Shown in pieces: positions 11,040 through 22,218 of a stretch of DNA of 64,000 nucleotides; within the stretch, counting starts at the first letter, position 1, and each line of letters begins with the position of its first letter. A program made the translations under genes and the position numbers. The stretch is from assembly GCA_029215795.1 (NCBI GenBank), contig JARDYH010000001.1, positions 186,627,654 to 186,691,653 of the forward strand, written 5' to 3'. The notes under the pieces are model-generated. The model was not told the origin of the DNA. It saw only the letters and a list, made by a program, of their open reading frames with translations, and ran no database searches. The stretch comes from Anniella stebbinsi. Lineage: Eukaryota; Chordata; Lepidosauria; Squamata; Anniellidae.

Positions 11040-11272
11040 GCAGGCATTTACATAATTACACAATATATTCACATATATCATCTCAGCCAACCTTATAGCC
11101 CTGTGAGGTAAGCTGACTTTATTATCCCCACGCTAGAGAGGATGGAGTGAGTCCTGAGACTGAGAGATAGTACATTGCATAAAGTCACCTAGTACATTCA
11201 TGGTTGAGATGAGATTAGAATTTGGGGCTTCCAATCTGACAATTTAGCCACTACAAAACAGTGTACCAAACT
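11040..11272 (-). mobile_element. CORE/MIR-like SINE
   Basis: On the minus strand the stretch reads from a tRNA-like head (TGTTTTGTAGTGGCTAAATT), through AGGTGACTTTATGCAATG, to GGGATAATAAAGTCAGCTTA and a CCTCACAGGGCTATAAGGTT block. This is the order of MIR/CORE SINEs. It is well diverged, so the exact family is not given. Confidence 0.65.
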
Positions 11273-13950
11273 CGCTTTTTCACCTTATTTTTATGGATTT
11301 GATTCCCCCACCCACCCTAGTCAGTCTCATATTGACACATGTATCAGAAGACATTAGTAAATAGCAAGTTGCTATGCGCAGAACTCCTGGCACCTTTAGG
11401 GGATAGTTTCCTAGTCTGAAATATCTATGTTCACACTGGCAAGGTCAAAGCTGCTTGCATGCATGGCCTGGCTGCACACTCCCCCCCCCCCCCTCAAATC
11501 AGCCCCTAAGGCTTGCTGCCAAGCCATAAGTTTCTTTCTAGTACTTCAAAGGCTTGGGGCAAACTCCTTCCCATTTCTGAAGCTTCGCAGAGGATAGAAT
11601 CATCATCCTAATGCTTCTCTCCTTTCAATGAGTCATGCGGGTCTCTCTCTATGGTGTTAATGGCTCTCAAGCGCTCAGGCTGTGATGCCACAAAAAGCTT
11701 TACCTGGTAAACTCTGCACAGCCAGACAGTTATTTTAACCCATGCGCAGGGCAGCGGAAATGGGGGACTAAGAGAGAATGGCAGGCAGGGAAGAATGTGG
11801 AAGCTTTCATTGAAAGGTCCACATTGTCCATGGAGGGCTCTCAGCCTCAAGAGGAGGCACTGCCAGAGTAGCGCTTTGATCTTGGTTAATGTTTCACAGA
11901 ATAACGCTGTGACAAAGGCACCACCTCAAAATGCAAGTGAAGAGCCCCCATTAGGCAGTGGCTTCTGCAAAGCTACGTAAGAACTATTTGATGCCTTAGA
12001 GACCATGAAGTGACTGTTAATGGGGGCCATTTGCCTCCAATGGGGGACATTTTAATTTTGACCACTTCTCCATTCTGTCAATGAGAATGCCATATATGGC
12101 ATCAGGGAACCAGGTACTCAATAGCATGGTGTGGTGGGGGCTGAGGACAAAAAAGATAATTTATACAATATGAATTCACACATTTGAAATACATATTCAA
12201 AATGTCACCACAACATTCAGCTGTTGAATTCCTATTAGCATTTCTGCATAAAACATATTTTCAGATTTTGATTTTCCAAGGGAGTAAGCATGGCCTTGCA
12301 ATATTTAATGACAACATTACATGCGTATTAACATGTAAATGTCATTGATTATACTCAAAATTTCATAACAAACCACTGGAGTTCAGAACACAGACATTTT
12401 GCCCCCAAAATTCAAATTATGATTATTTCTAATTTAGGAAGCCCAATAAATATGTATCCCTCTATCTTGCACTGATATGGCTACTTCTGCTGTCTTGGAT
12501 TCAGTACTTTTGTCAATGCAGCTGAAAGGACTCAGGCCTTTTGTACCAGCATATCATTTATTTACAATGCTTCTATACTGCCTAAGGGAGCAGTCCTATG
12601 GGCCCTAGACAGAGTTTGGGGGCCATGGGATAATTCAGATTCCCGGGTCGGAGGTCCCTCCTGCTCCAACGCACCTCAGCTGGACAAATGGAAAAGTCCA
12701 CCTAGCCAAAATGCAGAGTGGTAGGCGAAGGCACAGGATGCTTGTGAGCCTCCAAGTTTCGAGGCTTATGGGCATCGCCATAGAATTTCATCTTTAATAC
12801 ATTAAAATCCCTATATTATGTTATAGATTCATGCTCAGATTGCCATCTGTGACCTGTGGGCATTGTCAGAGTCTCATGCTTACTCACTGGAGCTTTTCAC
12901 CCCCTCCCTGATAACAAGTCTTTGATATCCATGAAATTATATTGAGTTTTGCAGTTTACCTAACTAATAAGGCACTTATTTTCCAACCTCTGTAACAGAT
13001 CTGTTTATATTGTTACTATACCAAGCAGAAAAGATATCTGATAAATCTACCTGATTGAGTGCAACAGAACAGCTAACGGAACAATTATGCAAAAAGAATG
13101 TCTCGCTGGGGAAAAGCCCTCCCAAAATTAATGTCAGGCTTTATATTTTACACGTTAGAAAGATCACATTTCATTCAAATTAGCATTGGTTTAATCCACT
13201 TACGCTCCGTGGTGTTGTATTTGGGCAAGTGGGTGGGGGGTGATTCCAGAGGTTGTGGCCAGAGCCAGTGGGATGGGTGGGCAGGATTGTGGGTCATCCC
13301 AGGGCCAACAGCCCCCTTCCTCTCCCTTCTCACACTCACACACACACATTCACACAAGCTGATAAAAACACACTGCCCTGATTGTGATGGGGGGATGGAG
13401 TGAGAAGAAGGCCATTCCTGAGGGCCACCCTCCCCATATAAATTGCACTCCTGCCATCCCACCAAATGAGTATTTGCAGAGTAGGGGTGCACAGGTTTTT
13501 TTTTTGAGGGGGGTGATAGTTAAAATGATCTTCCCTGCGCACCGCCCCCCCCCCCCCCATCACATTGGGGATGGGGTTACAGTATTTGTTTCTATGCTAG
13601 CTTTGTAGGTCTGCCTTATTTCTGGGGTGCAAAAAGCAACTCACACATCACTTGAAGTGGGTGTCCTTCAAAACCAAAGAACAGCAGGCACCAGACTATA
13701 ATTCAGGGGCAGGGCAGTGGCTTGGGCACCCACGCAGCCTGTACTGAAGACCCTGAAAGGCCACATGGGGACTGCAGGTCGCTGGAGTTCACAAGTGATG
13801 TAAGCCAAAAGTACTTAAGATTCTTTTGAGAGTCCTACATTTTAAAAAGCTATACTTTGCTTCACATGACGCACATGCCTTGCACTCTTATGTAAAATCC
13901 CAGCTGTTGCAATGGTTGGAGAATAGGTGACCCATCAGGTAGGAAAAAGT
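11273..13950. other. Intronic stretch without identified genes
   Basis: No MLPH-like exon and no confident LINE domain. Simple tracts include poly-C near 11480-11492 and 13546-13558, and a (CA)n run near 13334-13348. Open frames on both strands have no recognisable domain. Confidence 0.55.
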
Positions 13951-13954
13951 GTCA

Positions 13955-15027
13955 TGGGTTATTGTTGTATCAGAAGAAAGGAACTACTTGCCCTCTCGAT
14001 CCCTGTCCTTCTTGGCTGGTCGCCCAGGGAGGAGATGTAATTAGACTACAATTACAACATATTATTAATACATCTCTCAGGGAGGGGAGTTTTCCATCTT
14101 GTCTAAAAGAAGCAGTAGTACGGCCGCTTCTAAAAAAAGCCCTCCCTGGATCCCTTGGACCTTAATAATTACAGACCATATATCTTCCATTTCTGGGCAA
14201 GGTGATCGAGAGGGCAGTTGCCTTCCAACTCCAATCAGTTTTGGATGATACAGATTTTCTAGACCCATTTTAAACCAGATTCAGGGAAGGATATAAAGTT
14301 GAGACTGCTATGGTCGCCTTAGTGGAAGATCTACGCTTGAGTATTGACAGAGGGAGTGTGTTCCTGCTGGTACTTCTGGACCTCTCAGCGGCTTTCGATA
14401 CCATCGACCATGGGATCCTTCTGGAATGCCTGAGAGGATTGGGACTCGGGGGCACTGTGCTTCAGTGGTTCTGGTCCTACCTCTTGCGCAGGTTCCAGAT
14501 GGTGATGCTTGGGGATAGTTGCTTCTCAAAGAAGGAGCTGCTATGTGGTGTACCACAAGGCGCCATCCTATCCCCAATGCTGTTTAACATCTACATGAAA
14601 CCGCTGGGAGAGATCATCCGGAGGCATGGGGCGGGGTGCTATCAGTAGGTTGATGACACCCAAATATATTTCTCTATGCCTTTGACAACAGCGTCCGCTA
14701 AGGATAGTGTGTCTCCTCTGAATGAATGCTTGGAGGCGGTAATGGGCTGGATGAGGAAAAACAAACTGAAGCTGAATCCAGACAAGACAGAGTTGCTTAC
14801 TGTCAAGGGCCACAACCTGGGGTTAGAGATGTGTCAACCAGTTCTGGATGGGGTTACACTCCCCCTGAAAGACTGTGCTTGTAGCTTGGGTGTGCTCCTG
14901 GATCCATCGCTCCAAATGACAGCTCAGATAGATGCGACGGCCAGGAGTGCCTACTATCAGCTTTTCAGTTTAAGAAGAATGATTCTCCTACCTAGCCTAA
15001 TGGATTTGGCAAGGCTGAAAATGTAGG
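13955..15027 (+). mobile_element. L2-clade LINE reverse-transcriptase fragment
   Basis: Translation across about 1 kb gives the L2 reverse transcriptase in order: VVRPLLKKA, a YRPISFLGKVIERAVA-type block, LVLLDLSAAFDTIDHGILL, LCGVPQGAILSPMLFNIYMK, then the catalytic block Q-stop-VDDTQIYFS where YADDTQ is expected, and KLKLNPDKTELL. At least two stops (around 14272 and 14646) inactivate it. It is truncated at both ends. Confidence 0.92.
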
Positions 15028-15611
15028 AATCCACTTCACTATTTGGTAACTGACTAGCAGTCTCCTAAATCATGTTGGACAAGAGTGAATGTTTTATGCT
15101 GAACCCATTGGTAGTTTGGTCCTACATTTCAAGAGGTATATTCTTGAGGCATATTCCTTTAGAAGAAACTCCCACTGACTTCAATGGACATATAACCCAA
15201 CAAGTGTGTCTAAAGTTACATTCTTAGTTATTGTTATGTGGTGGCCCACTATGGAATGTTTCAGAATTCTTGGCTTAGAGAATGCTCACAAATTCTTGAA
15301 CTTGTGTTTACGTTCGCAAAATGTGCACTTTAAAAATGCACAACTTAAACTGCATATTAAAAAATGCAGACTATAAAAATGTACACCTTTTTTAAAAAAA
15401 TGTGCACCTTCCACTTTAAAACAAATTCAAAAACAAGCACAAATGAGAACAGGAGCAAGCTGAACTGAGCTTTGAAGTAAAGTTTGGAGAATGTCAGCAA
15501 GCTTGAGCATTCCTGATTCTCCCATTCCTGAACAGAGGTATAATATCCAGGTCATGGGAAGGAATAGTTATTCTGCTTTAGGATTATTTTATAATGAAAA
15601 GTGGGTAATGA

Positions 15612-15742
15612 TCACAGAATCCTAGAATCCCAGAATAGTTGAGCTGGAAGGGGCCTATAAAGCCATTGAGTCCAACTGCCTGCTCAATGCAGGAATCTAC
15701 CTTAAAGCATCCCTGACAGATGGTTGTCCAGCTGCCTCTTCA
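15612..15742 (-). mobile_element. CR1 LINE 3' tail fragment
   Basis: Begins ACAGAATCCTAGAATCCCAG and continues GTTGAGCTGGAAGGGGCCTA, then through the CR1 3'UTR to GTCCAGCTGCCTCTT. It is cut by the adjacent (ATTC)n microsatellite. Confidence 0.85.
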
Positions 15743-15787
15743 TTCATTCATTCATTCATTCATTCATTCATTCATTCATAAATAAAT
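15740..15787. repeat. (ATTC)n microsatellite
   Basis: Tandem CATT/ATTC units of about 40 bp are followed by ATAAATAAAT. It probably grew from the tail of the flanking CR1. Confidence 0.9.
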
Positions 15788-15794
15788 GTTCTGT

Positions 15795-16325
15795 GTAAGT
15801 CAGTCCACATTTGGAGTACTGTGCTCAGTTCTGAGCACCACATTTTAAGAAGGACATTAACAAAGTGAGCACGTCCAGAGAAGAGCAATCAGGACGGTAA
15901 GAAGTCTGGGATCCAAGTCCAATGAGGAACAGTTGAAAGTCTTGGGTATGTTTAACCTGGAGAAGAGAAGATTAAGGAGAAACAAGGTGGTGGTTTTCAA
16001 ATATATAAAGAGCTATCTTACAGATGATGGAGCAGAATTGTTTTCTGTTGATCTAGAGGGCAGGACTAAAACCAGTGGATGGAAATGGTAGGGAAGCAGA
16101 TTTTGGCTAAGCATTGAGAGAAGCTTCCTAACACTGAGGGCTTTTGGGCAGTGGAAGAGATTGCCTCCAGAGATGGTGTGTTCTCCTTTGCAGGAGGTAT
16201 TAAGCAGAGGCTGGATGGCCATCTGCCAGGGCTACTGTAGCTGCATGCTGCATTGAAGAACCTGCATCGAGCCTTGGACTAGATGATCTCCAGCACACCT
16301 TCCACCTCTATGATTCTGTGATTCT
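15795..16325 (+). mobile_element. CR1 LINE 3' end, diverged subfamily
   Basis: Plus-strand 3' CR1 with the CR1 features FGVLCSVLSTTF-like, LGMFNLEKRRL and a terminal CTATGATTCTGTGATTCT tail. The sequence between is clearly different from the 5891 and 51 kb copies (for example GGCAGTGGAAGAGATTGCC), so it is an older subfamily. Confidence 0.85.
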
Positions 16326-17381
16326 CTATTAAGCACCCAGTCCTTATTGGAAAGAAGTCCTACATGGTTCAAATGGGACTTATTTTAATCAAAAGTATAA
16401 TTAGGATTGCAGCCTTAAAGGTACAACTACATGTGACATTGAGAGATATGCTATCAGATCTCCTTCTTTTTTCAAAGTTTAAAAGTCCTAGATCCAACTG
16501 GGAATGCAGTACTGAGGCATGTGTGTTTAAATAAGAGATACAGTATAGGGGGGTCTGTTGAGGGGGGGGGGAGGTCATGGCCACACCCACCAGCATTGGG
16601 AAGAACGACTGGTCCTTCTGGCACTAGCCAAATCCTGTGCCACCCACATCCCTACTGATATTTCAATTGGAGAAAGCCCCACTCCTTAAAAGAACCCAAG
16701 GATGCTCTGTTGGCTGGATGCAGAACCTCCATGAGCTGGATTAGGCCTGTGGGCTGCAGGTTCCACATCTCTGATTTAAACCCTTCCTATTATTTTGCTT
16801 TCATGATGAAAATAGCTTTCCCCCCCCTCTGCCCTCAAAATTGCTATTTGCCCTGTCTGTTTGTTTGCCCCATCAGGGCAAATAACTTCCCTGAAGCAAT
16901 TTTCAATGGGAAAACATCACAGGGGGAAGGGTTAATGCACACAGACCCCAGTGCCATTGACCTGGACCTGCTCCTTTCCCTCGCCATGTGGCTGCTATTA
17001 AACTATTAAACAAAAAAGTCACACTGGGAGATCTCCAATGGTACATCTTGTTTGACCCCAAATGTGATTTATTAATAGTACATAAGGGTGGATTTGCACA
17101 GCCATATTATCCACTTGGCGATTTTGATACAATAGCCTCACTGTTCCATTATATGCATTCGTATGGACAATGCCATCAATGAGTATTAGCATCACCTGCA
17201 AGAGGAATGATTAGACTATTTGAATCCACCCTAACACTTGCGTTATTGCAAGTAGCTGACTTGTACAGGCAAAGCAAGTTGGTTATGCCATAAAGCAGGT
17301 AAGCTCAAATGCATGAATAGACTTTCTGTAAGATATAGCGAACAGAGGGAAAGGAAGGCAGAATGAAAGGGAGGGCAATAC
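16326..17381. other. Intronic stretch with short repeat pieces
   Basis: A short AAGTCCCATT-type fragment lies at about 16345-16415 and a poly-G run near 16560-16570. The rest has no identified gene. It lies directly downstream (in MLPH orientation) of the 17382-17606 exon. Confidence 0.5.
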
Positions 17382-17606
17382 CTTCTTAGCATCAGTAGGC
17401 AGATCATCACTGGATGAGCTCATTTCTGGTTTGGCCTTGTCGTTCTTCTTTCCTCCTCCTCCTCCTCCTCCTCCTCCTCCTCCTCCTCCTTCTTCTTCTT
17501 CAGATGAAACTGCTTTGTCGCTGATGTTACTTGCCATCTCTTCTAGTTTCCTCCTCAGTTCCTCCTCTTCTAGGCTAGGATCAGTTTGCAACTCAGGAGC
17601 CAAAGG
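17382..17606 (-). CDS. MLPH: MLPH coding exon with a 13-glycine repeat
   Basis: A 225-bp exon (75 codons, phase 0-0), acceptor TTATGCTAG, donor AAG/GTATTG. It encodes PLAPELQTDPSLEEEELRRK, then LEEMASNISDKAVSSEEEE, thirteen glycines, KKNDKAKPEMSSSSDD and LPTDAKK. The EEELRRKLEEMASNISD block matches human EEALRRKLEELTSNVSD, and SSEEEE is shared. The glycine run is thirteen consecutive GGA codons plus four GAA codons, a coding microsatellite that the human protein lacks (AKDEKAE follows there). In the family this is the linker between the myosin exon-F-binding region and the coiled coil. Confidence 0.95.
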
Positions 17607-17903
17607 CTAGCATAATAATAATAATAATAAAAAAAGAAATACTCAGCTATTGTGATCTAGTTTGCTTTACCAAACTGTTTGAATACTTCAGTGGGTGTCT
17701 TCTAGGGCTCGCTAGAAACAGTGATTCTACAAAAAAAAATCATGAAAGTGGGAGACTCATCTAGGATGGGTTGGGATTTAATTACAAAGGTAAGTCTATG
17801 AGACTGTAAAACACTGATCTTTAGAAAAAAAGGTAATGTTGGTAATGTTACCAGAATTATCGCTAGTTACTTCTGGTAACACTAGTACATGAAATTATGT
17901 TAT

Positions 17904-17970
17904 GGAATATAAATGACTGCCCGTTATTAATATATAAATGATATAAATATAAATGACTGCCCGTTATTAA
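17904..17970. repeat. Short local tandem duplication
   Basis: AATATAAATGACTGCCCGTT occurs twice about 40 bp apart, each copy continuing ATTAA. It lies in the intron upstream of the glycine-repeat exon. Confidence 0.8.
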
Positions 17971-18339
17971 TTGTGTGATAGGTACATGTTCTAGCAGAAT
18001 TTCTCTTATGTTCTTATCCTGACTTGGGGTTTGCAGTGAATGACTCGGGACTGATTCTGACTGTGGAGAATTTTGTACATTGGGATACAAAATCCATATG
18101 GAATTTATTGTAAAGATCTGTGAGAAAGAAACCAGTTTCTTGTCCACTTGCACTCAAGAAGGATCATTTATAAAATCCATGAGATTATGTCTTTCTGATA
18201 TAACTGGTTTTCATAGATGGGTATTCCATAGTGAAAAGAAAACATTACTTTTAAATCATAGATTCAATAATGGAAGGAAAACATTACATTTAAATAATAC
18301 TCGATAACTTCCAATTCAGTTTTCTGTGTATATTAAAAA

Positions 18340-18655
18340 CCGGTCTGGTTAGGAAATGGAAAATACAAGGCAATTACCAAATGACAGAATGGTATGGGAT
18401 ATCGTGATTAATGATAAGTTAACTAGTAGTATCAAGGTGAAAAGGGGTTTATTTGACGATGTTTGGAGAATATTTGTAGATTTTGTGGTAAAAAAAAGGG
18501 AAAGGGTGTATACCTTTACAGGACTTACTACAGTTTTGGAAGGATGTGTAATTAAGTATTGGATGGACCCATTTGGGGGGTGCACTTATTAGTTAAGTTG
18601 TATTTTATTGTTTGTATGTATGTAAAATTAATAAAAATTAATTAGCAAAAAAAAA
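18340..18655 (+). mobile_element. L1 LINE 3' end with poly-A
   Basis: An open frame encodes NDKLTSSIKVKRGLFDDVWR then IFVDFVVKK, resembling the L1 ORF2 C-terminus (DKLTT...W.PFL.Y). It is followed by TGTATTTTATTGTTTGTATG and a poly-A run at about 18645-18655. The 5' boundary is uncertain; AT-rich sequence back to about 18050 may belong to it. Confidence 0.6.
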
Positions 18656-18826
18656 CCCGGCCTGGTAATACAACCAAAGGGCAACATATGACACTTTTCT
18701 TTTGCATTTTAATAAGCACATAAAATCTACACTGTCTGGAATATTCATTCTCTTCTGCTTTCTAACCTACACATTAATGATGTTCTCATATGCACATTGT
18801 GTCTGTACATGACAGACTCAAAGACT

Positions 18827-19324
18827 GGGTTCAGACAACGTGACAACCAATGGTAGTTTAAACAGTCAATGGTTGGTTATTAAACCCATCATGGGTTATC
18901 ATGTTGTGTGGAGGAAGTTTTTTAACCAACATTTGGTTATTTGGCTGAAATAACCAACGCTGTGCAGAGTTGGCTATTTGAACCACCCATTGGTTATTGT
19001 GTTGTGTGGAGGCCACCGTTGGTTATTTTGTCAGCCACAGAGTTACAAGGCAAGAGCAGTCAAAGCAGTGGCTGCTACTCTAGTCCAGCTGGCATGATAG
19101 TTTTTCGACAGCAATGGCTGATGGGATACTAATGGGAGGACTGAGGGAGGAGAAAGGATGAGGGATGACTGAGTCAACTTAGCGTGGACTAATAGTCCAT
19201 TCAACGCTGATCCTTATCCACACCACAGTTGATTATTATCATGTTGTGTGGGGAGTACCCCCTAGATAAACAACTGTCAAGTTGATTATTACCCCACTGT
19301 TGACTGTTGTATTGTCTGAATGCA
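18827..19324. mobile_element. MITE with GTTCAGACAA ends and GTTGGTTATT motifs
   Basis: The left end GGGTTCAGACAACGTGACAA pairs with the right end TTGTATTGTCTGAATGC. Between them are many GTTGGTTATT/AACCAATGG inverted copies and repeated GTTGTGTGGAGG motifs. About 498 bp long. No target duplication could be confirmed. Confidence 0.65.
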
Positions 19325-19413
19325 TAATTTTAGTGTCCAATGTGAAAATGCCCCAAATAAAAAAGCACAGGCACATTACACTTTTAATGTGAACAATAAT
19401 GTTGGACAATATT

Positions 19414-19416
<3 letters not shown>

Positions 19417-19455
<39 letters not shown>
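19417..19455. repeat. (AT)n microsatellite
   Basis: About 19 AT units in an MLPH intron. Confidence 0.95.
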
Positions 19456-19458
<3 letters not shown>

Positions 19459-19961
19459 GACATACAGTTTTAAAAAGCTCTCAAAGTGGCTCATGTTATA
19501 TAACATTATTATAATATTCAATTACAACATCAAAAACTGTAAAAGAAGAAAAGGAACATATTATAACAAAAATCCTAACAGTCACATATTTCCAGTGAAG
19601 TCACAATTGCCAAATTCCTGCTGGCCTGTTGAGTTGTAGAAGGGCTGCAATACCATAAGACAGGCAACGCCACAGCAAAGGCCACCATGCCAGCCAAGCC
19701 AGCCCCGGACAAGGGTCCAGCTGGTGACCTTGCCAGGCTTCTCTGTGGCGTGCAGAGCCTAGGAGGGTCCTGTCCGCTCCCCACTCCAGGCCTTTTCTTT
19801 CAACACAGGTGGCAAGGTTGGGCAATCGGAATGCAGTGCAGGGAACACAGCCAGCCAGCACCGTTCATTCTCCCTCTCACATGATTATAATTGTGTGGGG
19901 ACTGAATGCCTAAACAGAGCTCTTGCCTATCCATGCAAAAAGTCTCCTTTCCTGAGTTTAC

Positions 19962-20045
19962 CTCTTCTGAGTGAACCAGGATCTTTTCCTCAAGATGGTT
20001 CAGCATGCGTTCGATAGCTGACATGCGTTTGTTCAGTTCAAGTAT
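19962..20045 (-). CDS. MLPH: MLPH coding exon (ILELNKRMSAIERML)
   Basis: An 84-bp exon (28 codons, phase 0-0) with an acceptor ending CTCTCTTAG and donor GAG/GTAAAC. Product: ILELNKRMSAIERMLNHLEE then KILVHSEE. Human MLPH has [20 protein letters not shown] at the same place. In the family it is part of the myosin Va exon-F-binding region, an amphipathic helix. Its 0-0 phase would allow skipping without a frameshift. Confidence 0.95.
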
Positions 20046-21862
20046 CTAAGAGAGGAGGAAGAAGATAGCATAGGATAGAGCCCACCACCACGATTTTCTT
20101 AGCAGTTAAGAAAGAAGTATAGAATAGCTCCTGACACCTTCACCTTGAGAAGGAGGGCTCAGCAGGTCCCGATTCCAGCCGCAGCAATAAAATGACGGCA
20201 CTGCTAATTTAAATCACTTATGTGAACCTATAGGCAATATTATGGTCTGGGTGTGGGGGCTGGATTTAAATTTCAGTTAAGTCATGAACCTTTATATTTT
20301 AACCTGGTCTGTATTTGGAACATGAGAAAAGGTAACAAACTATCTCATGAGATAAATGAGGTGAATAGCCTAAGTAATTCACACTCTAACTGTGCTACTG
20401 AAATTATTGTCAGGTTATTCAAAGGAAGTATTTTTATAGTCTCTTAAACACAAGGGTTAGAAACTTAATTTCAAAGAAAACAAAGACTGTTATCCTGATC
20501 AAGGGAAAAATAAGTGCCAGAAAAGGCTGCTGTATGGCTTGCAGCTTCTTCCCATTTCGATAAGCTTTCCTTTGCTGCGTGAAGTTTTTTCTTTTCTTTA
20601 CCTATTCCATGCCACAGAGGACCCAGATGCAGTTGATGGATCAGGATATTCGTATTTTATTGAATGAGGTTACTCTGAGAAGAGGGTGTTAAGAGACCAC
20701 ATACCAACAACACTGGGATAATCTACATAATAGGCTACTATGCCAGAACACAAACATTTTGTGCAACATTGAATGCACAGCATGTGTCCAGATTTAAAAG
20801 TACTAATCTTGCATTAAGAGAGATGTTCATACAATGCCCAAGCAGGGCTTTAGGGGGAGACCACGGGAATGGAATGGACCTGGACTTGTTTCATCAGATG
20901 GTGGACAATAAAGTTATGTATTTGACAAGTGGGAAGGCTGAATGGACAGGCTATACATATTTAAGTGTGATTCTCAATGCTTTCCAAAGTGATCATTATA
21001 CATGAAATCTGAATGTATTTAGACAACACAGTAAACTTCCCATCTCGGAAAGCAACATCAAATATAAGCCTTATTGTTGCAAACAGTGATTGATAAACAT
21101 AAAAGAAAAACATGAAATTGATAAACATGAAAGAAACAAGAAAGAAAGAAAAGTCCTATAGCTGCTAGCTGGGAGTTCACTTGTAATCAGCTTCCTTAGT
21201 TGGCATCGATGAGAGAAAAGCCATGGGAAAAGAAAAGGGTTTTTTTTCACTGTACATGTATTTGGGTGCTACCCGCCACCCTCCGCTCCGTCCTGGCTTA
21301 AGGTTCTTGTCACAGATGAAGTGAAACATGGCACAGCTCTACCAAGGGAGGGGAGCAATGTCTCTGGCAACAGGATATGAAAAAAAACCCCTCCTCAATA
21401 TATTCAGAAGCTGTTCTTTCTTTCTGAATAGATAAGATCTGGTAATCTGATCACAAATCTCCCATGCTATGCCTGATTTAGTCACGAGGACTTGCAGACA
21501 ATATTCCATCAAATACTTTTACTGATAAAGAGTACCCCAAGTGTCTGCCATTTCTAAATGTTTCTACCCACACTAGCTAACTATGAGGGGAGCTGACTGG
21601 CTGAGTGTTACCACACAGTCAGAAGAAAGAAAAGGATATATAATGTGCTCACAATGCAGTTGAAACTAACACACAACTGGTTCCCCAAGTGGCTGGTTCA
21701 CCATGTGGGATGTTTGTTTGCAGTGACCAAGTGGTGCATATTCAGCTATTTCTACCCTTACAGAGGAATTAAAGCGAGGAAGGAACAGAAAAATGTACTG
21801 CTCCCGAAGTGTTTGTTTGCATAAACAAACTTCCAAGGGCTTCTGTCCACCACAGAGATAGA
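20046..21862. other. Intronic stretch without identified genes
   Basis: No MLPH exon expected by phase (27759-27922 joins directly to 19962-20045). A frame at about 20769-21005 was examined and has no recognisable domain. Confidence 0.5.
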
Positions 21863-22218
21863 GGCTGCCTCTACAAAAGGCATTTAAAGCTCTTTCAAGG
21901 CGCATTAAAAAATTTACCTCTACAAGAACGGAGCGCAAATCAGGCGTAGAGGCGCGTTTTCTCTCCGATTATGCGCATTATCGAATGCGCGTTAAATAGC
22001 GAGTTTTATTTTGCTCTGGCCGTTAAAGCACATTTTGACTATCTGAACAAGCGATTCTCCGCATCAACTACTTGTAAAGCGCATTTGAAACAACCGGTAA
22101 GGTCACCTGTTGAGTGCTCAATTACCTCCTGCATACAAGCATTTACGAAAAAGCGCTTCCGAGAAGATGCGCATAATCGGAGGAACAGGCGTCAAACGGA
22201 ATCCATCTAGAGGGGGTC
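21863..22218 (+). mobile_element. CpG-rich MITE, GGCTGCCTCTACAAG family, copy 1
   Basis: Begins GGCTGCCTCTACAAAAGGC and ends CATCTAGAGGGGGTC. It is flanked by AGA on both sides (21860-21862 and 22219-22221). Internal sequence carries the family signature GATTATGCGCATTATCGAAT, then GCGCGTTAAATAGCGAG and many GCGC sites. Length 356 bp, no coding capacity. Orientation is arbitrary and set by the GCTGCC end. Confidence 0.9.

Noticed and set aside
20769..21005. 78-codon open frame with DLDLFHQMVDNKVMYLTSG
   Set aside because: Protein-like in part, but no family was recognised and no conserved motif or splice context supports it.
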